From NCBI GenBank assembly GCA_003153585.1, contig PLZZ01000149.1:17359-23990 (forward strand): a DNA stretch of 6,632 nt, given 5' to 3'. Under the pieces are notes generated by a model. It did no database searches. It saw only the letters and a list, made by a program, of their open reading frames with translations, and was not told the DNA's origin. Shown here piece after piece: positions 1 through 6,282 of the stretch; within the stretch, counting starts at the first letter, position 1; each line of letters begins with the position of its first letter. Source of the stretch: Acidobacteriota bacterium. Its GTDB lineage: Bacteria; Acidobacteriota; Terriglobia; Acidiferrales; UBA7541. The position numbers and the translations under genes are program-made.

Positions 1-1199
1 GCGTCGCGCTGCGCAGTGGTCAGCTCGCGGAAAGGAATGTCCACCGGAATTCCTTTCGCGCGCGCGTATCGGCGCATGTCCATCGCGAGCTGCCGATAGC
101 GTGGCTTGGTCCACGGCTGGATCGCGCCATCGGCGAGTGATTTGCTCTTGTCCGGAATCACGCGATCAATATCGAAATCAATTGTGTTCCCGAATCCCTG
201 GCAGCGTGGGCAAGCGCCGTAAGGGCTGTTGAACGAGAAAAGTCGCGGCTCCGGCTCTTGATATGTCGCTCCGCATTTCTTGCATTCGAAGCGCTCGTTG
301 AAAACAAGCCGCTCTGGCGTTGCGCCAGGAGCGCCGGGCACGAATTCCAGGATGGCCTCGCCCCGCCCTTCGCGATAGCAAATCTCGATGGAGTCCATCA
401 ACCGCGAACGTATTTCCGGCCCCAGCGCCAGCCGGTCCACCACGACGTATACAGGCCGCGTGAAATCCACATCCAGCAATTCTTCCGGTGTGGAAAATTC
501 GAATACCCGCCCGGCTTGATACAGCCGGTTGAAGCCGCGCTTGCGCAAAGCGATCAACGATTCCCGAATCGTTTCCTGCGTTACGCGAACTGCTTTGCGC
601 GAACGAACTGCCTGCGGCGCGTTCGTTGCCGCTTCGGGAGTGAATTTCAATTCGTAGAGAACGTAGAACCTGCGCCCTGCGGGAAGCGCAAGGACGCGCG
701 CGGCGATCTCATCGTGCGTATCTTTTCGCACCTCTTCTCCGCACCGCAGGCAGAACGTGCGTCCGATGCGCGCGAACAGCAGGCGGAGATAGTCGTAAAT
801 TTCCGTCGCGGTCGCCACTGTGGACCGCGGGTTGCGCGTGGAATTCTTTTGACGGATCGAAATGGCCGGAGCAATCCCCGTGATTTCGTCCACGTCCGGC
901 TTTTCGATGCGCTCCAGGAACTGCCGCGCGTAGGCCGAAAGCGATTCGATATAGCGGCGCTGTCCCTCGGCGTAAAGCGTGTCGAACGCCAGGCTCGATT
1001 TGCCCGACCCGGAAACTCCCGTCACCACCGTAATGGCGTTGTGCGGGATCACGAAATCAATGTTTTTTAGATTATGAACGCGCGCCCCGCGGACGCGTAT
1101 TTCTTCCACGTCACCGGGCACCTCCGGACGCAAGACCGAGTCAGGAGCCTCGTTGGAGGCGGAAGCAGCAGCAAGCTTGTCTGTGGGTTTTGTCGGCAT
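1..1199 (-). CDS. uvrA: UvrA, excinuclease ABC subunit A (N-terminal part, cut by window edge)
   Basis: UvrA is the ATP-dependent damage-recognition subunit of UvrABC nucleotide excision repair; it loads UvrB at DNA lesions in the cytoplasm. About 399 codons are read without a break on the minus strand. The opening RGARVHNLKNIDF is followed by the Walker A loop GVSGSGKSS (residues 61-69) and the UvrA-typical stretches AFDTLYAEGQRRY, SLSAYARQFL and NPRSTVATATEIYDYLRLLFARIG. A CxxC sits at 150/153. The first zinc module is C306-x2-C309-x20-C330-x2-C333, with EPRLFSFNSPYGACPRC inside it. UvrA is usually about 940 residues, so over half, including the ABC signature and the second ATPase, lies beyond position 1. 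The ATG at 1199 adds about 30 poorly conserved residues before the family's usual start. A GTG at 1109 (V31) fits the E. coli start and has GGAGG 11 nt upstream. Identity is certain; the start is not. Confidence 0.97.
   Translation of the reverse strand, partial: MPTKPTDKLAAASASNEAPDSVLRPEVPGDVEEIRVRGARVHNLKNIDFVIPHNAITVVTGVSGSGKSSLAFDTLYAEGQRRYIESLSAYARQFLERIEKPDVDEITGIAPAISIRQKNSTRNPRSTVATATEIYDYLRLLFARIGRTFCLRCGEEVRKDTHDEIAARVLALPAGRRFYVLYELKFTPEAATNAPQAVRSRKAVRVTQETIRESLIALRKRGFNRLYQAGRVFEFSTPEELLDVDFTRPVYVVVDRLALGPEIRSRLMDSIEICYREGRGEAILEFVPGAPGATPERLVFNERFECKKCGATYQEPEPRLFSFNSPYGACPRCQGFGNTIDFDIDRVIPDKSKSLADGAIQPWTKPRYRQLAMDMRRYARAKGIPVDIPFRELTTAQRD
1121..1125 (-). promoter_or_regulatory. 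Internal Shine-Dalgarno for an alternative uvrA start
   Basis: A perfect GGAGG on the minus strand lies 11 nt upstream of an in-frame GTG at 1109. Starting there gives VEEIRVRGARVHNLKNIDF, which lines up with the N-terminus of E. coli UvrA (MDKIEVRGARTHNLKN). The spacing is slightly long. The motif is seen directly; its use is inferred. Confidence 0.35.
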
Positions 1200-1376
1200 G
1201 CGTGTAAACCGATAATTATACGCCGCCTCGTCAAGCCCAGCAAATCGCCTTCCGCCGCCTTGATGGTACAGTTTGGCCGAGGCTATCGGCCCGGTTCGGA
1301 CCCCATGGGAACTCCCCTAGTCACGGCCTGGTGTTACTCTTGCGGTGGTCCAAGTTCGACCAGCTAGGCGGGCACA
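1200..1376. other. Divergent intergenic region uvrA / GNAT gene
   Basis: This 177-bp region separates the divergent uvrA and acetyltransferase genes. Besides the uvrA promoter it holds a weak plus-strand extended -10 candidate, TGG-TACAGT (1264-1272), with no clear -35. It also has a short inverted repeat TGGTC-N7-GACCA (1346-1362) about 15 nt upstream of the GTG at 1377. Neither is strong enough to assign a regulator. Confidence 0.3.
1215..1243 (-). promoter_or_regulatory. Putative sigma70-type promoter of uvrA
   Basis: On the minus strand TTGCTG (1243-1238) is followed after 17 nt by a perfect TATAAT (1220-1215). Transcription would begin near 1208, only about 9 nt before the ATG at 1199, leaving no room for a ribosome binding site. 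No LexA-type operator (CTG-N10-CAG) is seen in this short region, but Acidobacteriota SOS boxes may differ. The call rests on motif matching and position only. Confidence 0.55.
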
Positions 1377-1904
1377 GTGATTTTCATGGAGACACAGCGA
1401 TTGCTCTTTCGCACGCACGAGCCTCAGGATGAGCCCGATTTTATCAGCATGCATACAGACCCCGAAGTCCGGCGTTACGTGGGAGGCCGAGCATGGCCTC
1501 TCGAAAAGGCGCGCACTCGTTTTCGGGAAGAATATCTAGGTTGGCCAAAAGAAACTTATGGCCTGTGGGCCACAATTCTTAAAGAAGAAAAGAAATACAT
1601 AGGATGTTGTGGCCTCCGTGCCGGCGACAAGAAGGGTGAAGCGCACCTGGGATACTATCTCGCCCAGCCTTACTGGGGGCGAGGCTTTGCGTCGGAGGCC
1701 TCCCTGGCTTTCATTGGCGTCGCGTTCACCCGCCTGCGCTTAGTTCGCCTTCTAGCTGACGTCGAAAAGGGAAATGATGCGTCGGAGCATATTTTACAGA
1801 AGTTCGGATTCAAATATATTAGTCGCGAAGAAATTCCTGCCAGCGGCCGCGTCATAAACCTCTACGAACTCACGAGGTCAAAATGGGAGAAGAAATCGCC
1901 TTAA
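1377..1904 (+). CDS. GNAT-family N-acetyltransferase, RimJ/RimL-like
   Basis: Predicted cytoplasmic acetyl-CoA-dependent N-acetyltransferase; the acceptor is unknown. The family acetylates protein N-termini (RimJ/RimL type), antibiotics or small amines. The protein opens with METQRLLFR, the common start of this subfamily. It carries the acetyl-CoA pyrophosphate-binding loop QPYWGRGFASEA (about residues 97-108 counted from GTG 1377), an E88-A-H-L-G-Y strand before it, and the C-terminal pattern N133-x-A-S-x3-L-x-K-F-G-F. At 175 residues it is a full-length single-domain GNAT. GTG 1377 has AGGCGGG four bases upstream; ATG 1386, three codons later, matches the family start better. No signal peptide or membrane segment is present. 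It sits alone between uvrA and deoB, in its own transcription direction relative to uvrA. Stretches such as 1561-1620 (27 of 60 bases G+C) are more A+T-rich than deoB next door (about 39-40 of 60 in sampled rows). This could mean a more recent arrival. Confidence 0.9.
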   Translation: MIFMETQRLLFRTHEPQDEPDFISMHTDPEVRRYVGGRAWPLEKARTRFREEYLGWPKETYGLWATILKEEKKYIGCCGLRAGDKKGEAHLGYYLAQPYWGRGFASEASLAFIGVAFTRLRLVRLLADVEKGNDASEHILQKFGFKYISREEIPASGRVINLYELTRSKWEKKSP

Positions 1905-1980
1905 CATCGCGTAGGCCTGAAACTGTGACGCTGTGGGCGATGGATGGCATTGCAGTTACCCTCAGAAAATCCGGCCGCTC

Positions 1981-1989
1981 TGGTAAAAT
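1981..1989 (+). promoter_or_regulatory. Putative extended -10 promoter of deoB (leaderless)
   Basis: TGG-TAAAAT is an extended -10 element (TGn plus a 5/6 match to TATAAT). No recognisable -35 lies 16-19 nt upstream, which is usual for extended -10 promoters. Seven bases past the hexamer is position 1996, the G of the deoB GTG start. There is no Shine-Dalgarno before that codon, so the transcript would begin at or within a base or two of the start codon. Confidence 0.45.
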
Positions 1990-1995
1990 GGCGCA

Positions 1996-3186
1996 GTGCC
2001 TGCAGGCAACCCACATTTTAACCGTGTGATCTGGATCGTCCTCGATAGCGTCGGCATCGGCGAATTGCCCGACGCCGCCGATTACGGCGACGTGGGACGC
2101 GACACGCTGGGCCACATCGCGCGCTCTCGCCCGCTGAAACTTCCGAACCTCGTTCGCCTCGGCCTCGCGAATATCAAGCCGCTCGCGAATCTGCAGCCTT
2201 CAGCAAAACCCGCGGCCAACTATGGAAAGGCCTCCACGGTTTCTCCGGGCAAGGACACAACGACAGGACACTGGGAAATGGCCGGCATTTGGCTAGAGCA
2301 AGCCTTCCCCGTGTATCCGCACGGCTTTCCAAAATCGCTGATTGCGGAATTCGAGTTTCGAATCGGGCGCCGCACGCTTGGGAACAAGCCCGCATCAGGA
2401 ACGGAGATCATCAAGGAACTGGGCGAAGAACACGTGCGCACAGGATTCCCGATCGTGTACACCTCCGGCGACAGCGTATTTCAAGTTGCCGCGCACGAGG
2501 ACGTAATTCCGATTGCCGATCTCTACCGCATGTGCGAGGTCGCGCGCAAACTGCTTCATGGCCCGGATCGTGTAGGCCGCGTGATCGCGAGGCCCTTCAC
2601 CGGGACGACCGGAAATTTTCGCCGCACAGAGCGCCGCCATGACTACGCCGTCGAGCCGCCGCGCCCCATGTTGCTAGACGTGCTCGCGGACGCCAAAACC
2701 CCGGTTTTCGGCGTGGGCAAGATTCGCGACATCTACAACGGTCGCGGCGTGGACGACTACGTCACCACAAAAAATAACGCTGACGGCATGGCTAAGCTCA
2801 CCGAAGCGCTCGCGCAGCGCCCGAGCGGACTAATTTTCGCAAACCTCGTGGATTTCGATATGCTCTTCGGCCATCGCAAAGATGTGGAAGGCTTCGCACG
2901 GTCTCTGGAAGAATTTGACGCGCTGCTGGGACCCTTCCTCGACGTCTTGCGCCCTTCGGATTTGCTCCTCATCACCGCCGACCACGGTTGCGACCCCGAT
3001 CCCGTAAATCCCACCACGGATCATTCCCGCGAGTACGTCCCGATACTCGCTTACACTCCAAGCTCGCCTGGCGGCACGAATCTTGGCACTCGCGCAACCC
3101 TCGCCGACATGGGCCAGACCATCGCCGAAAATTTCTACACGAGCATCCCCCACGGCACTAGCTTCCTCAATTCACTTGCTAGTTAG
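1996..3186 (+). CDS. deoB: Phosphopentomutase DeoB
   Basis: DeoB interconverts (deoxy)ribose 1-phosphate and 5-phosphate, linking nucleoside phosphorolysis to the pentose phosphate pathway. It is a cytoplasmic, Mn-dependent member of the alkaline phosphatase superfamily. The 396 residues match the family length (about 390-410). Visible are the metal-binding start VIWIVLDSVGIGE (D17), KDTTTGHWEMAG with the predicted phospho-threonine T90 just before GHW, VDFDMLFGHR (D288, H293), ADHGCDP (D329, H330) and TDHSREYVP (H343). The C-terminal ADMGQTIAENF...GTSFL is also typical. The segment between H330 and H343 appears two residues longer than in DeoB proteins I recall (DHG-N-DPT...TDH). GTG 1996 was chosen because it gives a short lead before the first strand; GTG 2026 (V11) is possible, but neither has a Shine-Dalgarno. 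No deo partner gene (deoA, deoC, deoD) is adjacent. Its stop is 100 bp from the convergent VWA gene. Confidence 0.96.
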   Translation: MPAGNPHFNRVIWIVLDSVGIGELPDAADYGDVGRDTLGHIARSRPLKLPNLVRLGLANIKPLANLQPSAKPAANYGKASTVSPGKDTTTGHWEMAGIWLEQAFPVYPHGFPKSLIAEFEFRIGRRTLGNKPASGTEIIKELGEEHVRTGFPIVYTSGDSVFQVAAHEDVIPIADLYRMCEVARKLLHGPDRVGRVIARPFTGTTGNFRRTERRHDYAVEPPRPMLLDVLADAKTPVFGVGKIRDIYNGRGVDDYVTTKNNADGMAKLTEALAQRPSGLIFANLVDFDMLFGHRKDVEGFARSLEEFDALLGPFLDVLRPSDLLLITADHGCDPDPVNPTTDHSREYVPILAYTPSSPGGTNLGTRATLADMGQTIAENFYTSIPHGTSFLNSLAS

Positions 3187-3286
3187 TTTCAGTGTCTGCG
3201 TCGAAATCGCAGGGAGGGTTCTTTAGGGCGCAGCATTGCGAGGCGGGCGCGTTCCAGCACGGACGCACCAAACTTCGCAAGCCCGG

Positions 3287-4306
3287 CTAGTTACCCGTAG
3301 CCGTTTTGCTTGCGTAGTACCCCGTGCGCGTGCGGACGGAAAGTTTTCCATGCCCTTTTGGCGGAATCAGTTCAAGTCTTACCGAGCGGAACGTGCCATC
3401 CTTGGCGGTATTCGTGGGGTAGTACCCGATGGTGTACTGATTGCGAATATCTCTCGCGATCTCCGTGCAGACGGAATCCACGTCGGCTAGGTTGTCCGGA
3501 AAGAAGGCCAGCCCGCCAGTGGCTTCCGTGAGTGTACTCAAATCTTTTTTTGATTTTCGCACCATTTTCTTGTTGCTCTTGCGATCCTCATCGCTGAAGA
3601 CGCCCACCGCGTAAATCACGGCGTTCGATTGCACCGCCGCTTTCACGGTATAGGCGAAGTCCTTGCGGCTGGCGTCATCGTCGCCATCCGTGATCACCAG
3701 CAGAACACGTTTGTCCTTGTGCCCCTTCTTAAGATGGTCCAACGATCCGATAATCGCGTCGTACAGCGCCGTGCTGCCCCGCGTATCGATTTTCTCCAGC
3801 GCTTCGTGAAGTTCCTCGGGATTGCTGGTGAAATCCTCGTCCAGGTCCAGATAATATTCGTCATTGAAATTCACCACGAAGACTTCGTCCGCGGTATTGC
3901 TGGTTCGCACGAACGACAGCGCCGCTTCGTTCACCTGCGCGCGCTTGTCCTTCATGCTGCCGCTGTTGTCAATCACCAGCCCCATCGTCACCGGCACATC
4001 TTCTTTCGTGAATACTGATATTTTCTGTTCGATTTTGTCTTCAAAGACCCGAAAATCGTCCCTGGGTAAATCCGGGACAAACTGCCCCTTTTCATCCACT
4101 ACGGTCGCATGCAATACCACCAGGTCGACAACATTCTTGATTGTCGTGCTTTGGCCTTGCGTTCCCGGTGTCTGCGGAGGTGGAGGGCTCGGCGGAAGCG
4201 GATTTTGCGCGCGTAAGCAGGGGCCTGCGCAGAGCAATGCCAGCAAGAGCAGAGAAATTGTCGCCGAATGCTTAATGGCCGGGCGCGTAATAGCCTGACC
4301 TGGCAT
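3287..4306 (-). CDS. Exported VWA-domain protein, Acidobacterial VWFA-related family (second of pair)
   Basis: Predicted secreted or periplasmic protein of unknown function, probably a metal-dependent adhesion or interaction module. From ATG 4306 it has 339 residues. A signal peptide (basic start, core ISLLLLALLCAGP, likely cleavage LRA|Q34) is followed by a proline-rich linker (35-50). Next comes an N-terminal beta domain with DDFRVFEDKIEQ (83-94), then a VWA domain with complete MIDAS: D113-N-S-G-S117, T179 and D207-G-D. The C-terminal motifs RNQYTIGYYP and VRTRTGYYA are characteristic of TIGR03436. The Cys residues near the signal do not form a good lipobox. The open frame extends upstream to 4408, but ATG 4306 places the signal peptide at the N-terminus. 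It overlaps the preceding VWA gene by 35 nt in another frame, has no evident Shine-Dalgarno, and so probably depends on translational coupling. It shares its domain plan and many motifs with that gene, suggesting tandem duplication. Confidence 0.88.
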   Translation of the reverse strand: MPGQAITRPAIKHSATISLLLLALLCAGPCLRAQNPLPPSPPPPQTPGTQGQSTTIKNVVDLVVLHATVVDEKGQFVPDLPRDDFRVFEDKIEQKISVFTKEDVPVTMGLVIDNSGSMKDKRAQVNEAALSFVRTSNTADEVFVVNFNDEYYLDLDEDFTSNPEELHEALEKIDTRGSTALYDAIIGSLDHLKKGHKDKRVLLVITDGDDDASRKDFAYTVKAAVQSNAVIYAVGVFSDEDRKSNKKMVRKSKKDLSTLTEATGGLAFFPDNLADVDSVCTEIARDIRNQYTIGYYPTNTAKDGTFRSVRLELIPPKGHGKLSVRTRTGYYASKTATGN

Positions 4307-5267
4307 AAACGGTAAGCGGTGGAAGTCCCTTGGGAGGACGCAGCTTAACTTTGACTTTGCGCCATTTTCCATCGTGCGTCCGGTTGCTTGGTCTGTATCC
4401 AACCACATATTGGTTCCGCAACTCCATGCTGATTTTCGACGCGATGTCGGGCATATCGCCCATGCTGGTGACAGCGAAGGCGCGCCCGCCGGTCATTTCC
4501 GTCAACTCCGACAGTAGCGACGGTCCCATCCGTTCTTCCACTGTCGGCCCGCCGCCTGCATCATACAAACCGATGGCGTAAATCTGCACATCCGCTTCTC
4601 TTGCGTACTTCCGGATGTCGGCTTCCGTGTAGCGGCTATGATTATCGCCTCCGTCAGATATGACGAGCAATGCTTTCTTTGTGTTGTGTGCACCTTTCAT
4701 TTCGCTGAGGCCCAGATAAATTCCATCCAGCAAAGCCGTTTGCCCCTTCGCCGACGCATACATCAGTCGGTTTTGCAAATCTTCTACACTGGCCGTGAAC
4801 GGACTGGTCAGTTGCGCCCGGTCGTTAAAATTAATCAACAGGAACTCATCCTTCGGGTTTGCAGTGCGGAAAAACTGTACCGCGGCGGTCCGGGATTTTT
4901 CGATCTTGTCGCTCATGCTCCCGCTCATATCGAAAATCACGCCGATCGAGATGGGCACATCCTCGCCCGAAAAGCGCAGAACTTCCTGCTCCACTCCGTC
5001 TTCGAATATGCGGAAGTTGCTTTGTTCCAGCCCGGTCACAAGCCGCCCATAAGGATCCGTCACGGTAACGTTGATCAGCGCTAAGTCTGTTTCCGCCTTC
5101 AGCGCTTTACCTTTTTCTATTCGCTGCGAATTTTCAGGTGGGACTGGTCCGGCGGGAGATTCTTCTTGGGACCATGCGGGAGATGCTGACGACGCCAGCA
5201 ATACAAGAGCGGCACAAAGCGCTGCCAAAGAATGGCTCCGAAACCGGTTCCGTGCGCGGACTAGCAA
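4272..5267 (-). CDS. Exported VWA-domain protein, Acidobacterial VWFA-related family (first of pair)
   Basis: Predicted secreted or periplasmic VWA protein; role unknown. From TTG 5267 it has 331 residues. A signal peptide comes first: basic RARNRFRSH, hydrophobic LAALCAALVLLASSA, likely cleavage AWS|Q34. Next are a beta domain with SNFRIFEDGVEQEVLRF and a VWA domain with full MIDAS: D113-M-S-G-S117, T177 and D205-G-G-D. The protein ends in RNQYVVGYRP and YARSGYYAPGH. The open frame reaches an ATG at 5414, but that start would put 60 residues ahead of the signal peptide and lies upstream of the promoter predicted at 5331-5358. TTG 5267 has a GGGGGT four bases before it and leaves a normal signal peptide. 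Counted this way, the MIDAS falls at the same residue numbers in both VWA proteins. The TTG start is the least certain point. It is the first gene of a probable two-gene operon, and its 3' end overlaps the next gene by 35 nt. Confidence 0.87.
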   Translation of the reverse strand: MLVRARNRFRSHSLAALCAALVLLASSASPAWSQEESPAGPVPPENSQRIEKGKALKAETDLALINVTVTDPYGRLVTGLEQSNFRIFEDGVEQEVLRFSGEDVPISIGVIFDMSGSMSDKIEKSRTAAVQFFRTANPKDEFLLINFNDRAQLTSPFTASVEDLQNRLMYASAKGQTALLDGIYLGLSEMKGAHNTKKALLVISDGGDNHSRYTEADIRKYAREADVQIYAIGLYDAGGGPTVEERMGPSLLSELTEMTGGRAFAVTSMGDMPDIASKISMELRNQYVVGYRPSNRTHDGKWRKVKVKLRPPKGLPPLTVYARSGYYAPGH

Positions 5268-5287
5268 CTGGACCCCCGAAAAGCCGC

Positions 5288-5318
5288 GGGACTCGCGCAG
5301 CGCCGCGAGTCTCTTTTT
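5288..5318 (+). terminator. Intrinsic-terminator-like hairpin, facing +, inside the VWA 5' leader
   Basis: GACTCGCG (5290-5297) pairs perfectly with CGCGAGTC (5304-5311) across a six-base loop. One G-T and one G-C pair extend the stem outward, and TTTTT (5314-5318) follows on the plus strand. This is the form of a factor-independent terminator for plus-strand transcription. No plus-strand gene ends nearby, because the VWA genes occupy the minus strand. On the minus strand the same hairpin would fold in the VWA leader between the predicted start site (about 5324) and the TTG at 5267. Confidence 0.6.
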
Positions 5319-5330
5319 ATCTCTAGCAGG

Positions 5331-5358
5331 ATTGTAGCACTCGCTTTCGCTAAAGCAA
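5331..5358 (-). promoter_or_regulatory. Putative extended -10 promoter of the VWA gene pair
   Basis: On the minus strand TGC-TACAAT (5339-5331) is an extended -10 element with a 5/6 hexamer. A partial -35, TTGCTT (5358-5353), lies 16 nt upstream. The start site would be near 5324, giving a leader of about 57 nt that contains the 5290-5311 hairpin. Confidence 0.5.
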
Positions 5359-5378
5359 GCGCCGCGTTCCTGTAATTT

Positions 5379-5399
5379 GGTAGTGGTCCAACCAGTACC
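5379..5399. promoter_or_regulatory. Near-perfect 21-bp dyad between divergent VWA and kdsB genes
   Basis: GGTAGTGGT and ACCAGTACC, separated by CCA, form an inverted repeat with one mismatch in nine positions. It lies upstream of the VWA -35 candidate and about 24 bp before the kdsB extended -10 element. The size and symmetry suit a dimeric regulator site. No known operator is recognised, and the functional call is inference. Confidence 0.3.
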
Positions 5400-5422
5400 C
5401 GCCTCGGCCCCCATCCTCTCCG

Positions 5423-5431
5423 TGCTAAGAT
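5423..5431 (+). promoter_or_regulatory. Putative extended -10 promoter of kdsB
   Basis: TGC-TAAGAT is an extended -10 element (hexamer 4/6) without a clear -35. It predicts a start near 5438 and a leader of about 25 nt before the kdsB ATG. The leader holds only weak Shine-Dalgarno matches, GAAGGT (5445-5450) and GCGAG (5453-5457). Confidence 0.35.
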
Positions 5432-5462
5432 GCGAGCCGCAGGCGAAGGTTAGCGAGTTCTT

Positions 5463-6224
5463 ATGACTTCAGCTAAAGCGAATAGCGTTTTATTGGTCGT
5501 GCCGGCGCGTTACGCCTCCGTTCGCTTTCCCGGCAAGCCCCTGGCTCAGATCGCCGGCCGACCAATGATCGAGCACGTTGTCGAGCGGTTGCGTGAAGCC
5601 GGTAGCGCCTCCCGAATTGTCGTTGCCACCGAAGATCAGCGCATCAAGGACGCGGTAGCGTCTTTCGGCGGGGAAGCAATCATGACCCGCGCCGACCACC
5701 GTACTGGTACTGACCGCGTTGCAGAAGTCGCCGTGCACATCCCCGCCGACATTTACGTAAACGTCCAGGGCGATGAACCGCTGATCGATTCCGCCACCGT
5801 CGACGCCGTCGTCCAAGCGCTCTCAGACGATGATGCCATGCAAATTGCCACACCCTGCTCCCCAATCACCAAGCCCAACGACATCATGGATCCCAACGTG
5901 GTGAAGGTAGTCCGCGATTTCGACGGCAACGCGCTCTATTTTTCGCGCGCGCCCATTCCTTGGGTCCGCGATACCGGCGCGAAGGTCGCCGCCGAGCATT
6001 GGAAGCACATCGGGCTTTACGGTTATCGCCGCGACGCCCTGCTCGAGTTTCCCACCCTTCCTCCCGGTGAACTCGAGAGAGTCGAGCAACTCGAGCAACT
6101 CCGCTGGCTCGAAAATGGCTTTCACATCGGCGTGGTAGAAGCGGATTACGACGGCGTTAGCGTCGATGTCCCCGCCGACGTCGAGCGCGTCGAAAAAATA
6201 TTGCGCGAAGGCCCCGCTAAATAG
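5463..6224 (+). CDS. kdsB: 3-deoxy-manno-octulosonate cytidylyltransferase (CMP-Kdo synthetase)
   Basis: KdsB condenses CTP and Kdo to CMP-Kdo and pyrophosphate. This activates the sugar that joins lipid A to the LPS core, and the enzyme acts in the cytoplasm. The 253 residues are the usual full length (about 245-255). Seen in order: the nucleotide-binding signature VVPARYASVRFPGKPL (12-27), GRPMIEHVVER, VATEDQRI, the TRADHRTGTDR loop, NVQGDEPLI (100-108, D104 the expected metal ligand), YFSRAPIPW (S161-R162-A163), HIGLYGYRRDALL, LERVEQLEQLRWLENG and VSVDVPADVERVEKI (D235). No catalytic motif is missing. ATG 5463 fits the family start exactly. It is followed by pyrG, which makes its CTP substrate; kdsB-pyrG adjacency is also known in Chlamydia. 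Its stop is 229 bp from the pyrG start, and pyrG has its own promoter, so the two need not be one transcript. Confidence 0.97.
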   Translation: MTSAKANSVLLVVPARYASVRFPGKPLAQIAGRPMIEHVVERLREAGSASRIVVATEDQRIKDAVASFGGEAIMTRADHRTGTDRVAEVAVHIPADIYVNVQGDEPLIDSATVDAVVQALSDDDAMQIATPCSPITKPNDIMDPNVVKVVRDFDGNALYFSRAPIPWVRDTGAKVAAEHWKHIGLYGYRRDALLEFPTLPPGELERVEQLEQLRWLENGFHIGVVEADYDGVSVDVPADVERVEKILREGPAK

Positions 6225-6282
6225 CCGCCGCTGACTTCTTCTCGGTTTTGTTGGCTGCGGTCCGCGTGCCGATAGACGGAAG

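Noticed and set aside
258..1070. Long open frame of 270 codons on the plus strand
   Set aside because: It lies wholly antisense to uvrA, whose conserved motifs read through the entire stretch. The arginine-rich translation has no recognisable domain; it is a shadow of G+C-rich coding DNA.
3196..3224. Hairpin CTGCG-N7-CGCAG followed by TTCTTT after deoB
   Set aside because: The stem is only five base pairs, the T-rich run is interrupted and starts seven bases later. Too weak to call a terminator.
3246..3269. GGCGCGT / ACGCACC inverted repeat after the second VWA gene
   Set aside because: It has one mismatch or wobble, a ten-base loop and no T-tract on either strand; not supported as a terminator.
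4307..4408. N-terminal extension of the second VWA gene to ATG 4408
   Set aside because: It would overlap the upstream gene by 137 nt and bury the signal peptide behind 34 unrelated residues. ATG 4306 gives a normal exported protein.
5268..5414. N-terminal extension of the first VWA gene to ATG 5414
   Set aside because: It passes through the predicted promoter and the hairpin and puts 60 residues before the signal peptide. The GGAGAGG before this ATG directly abuts the start codon, which is poor spacing.
6082..6099. Perfect 9-bp tandem repeat TCGAGCAAC within kdsB
   Set aside because: It encodes the VEQLEQL segment, where similar repeated E/L residues are normal for KdsB; this is coding constraint, not an insertion.
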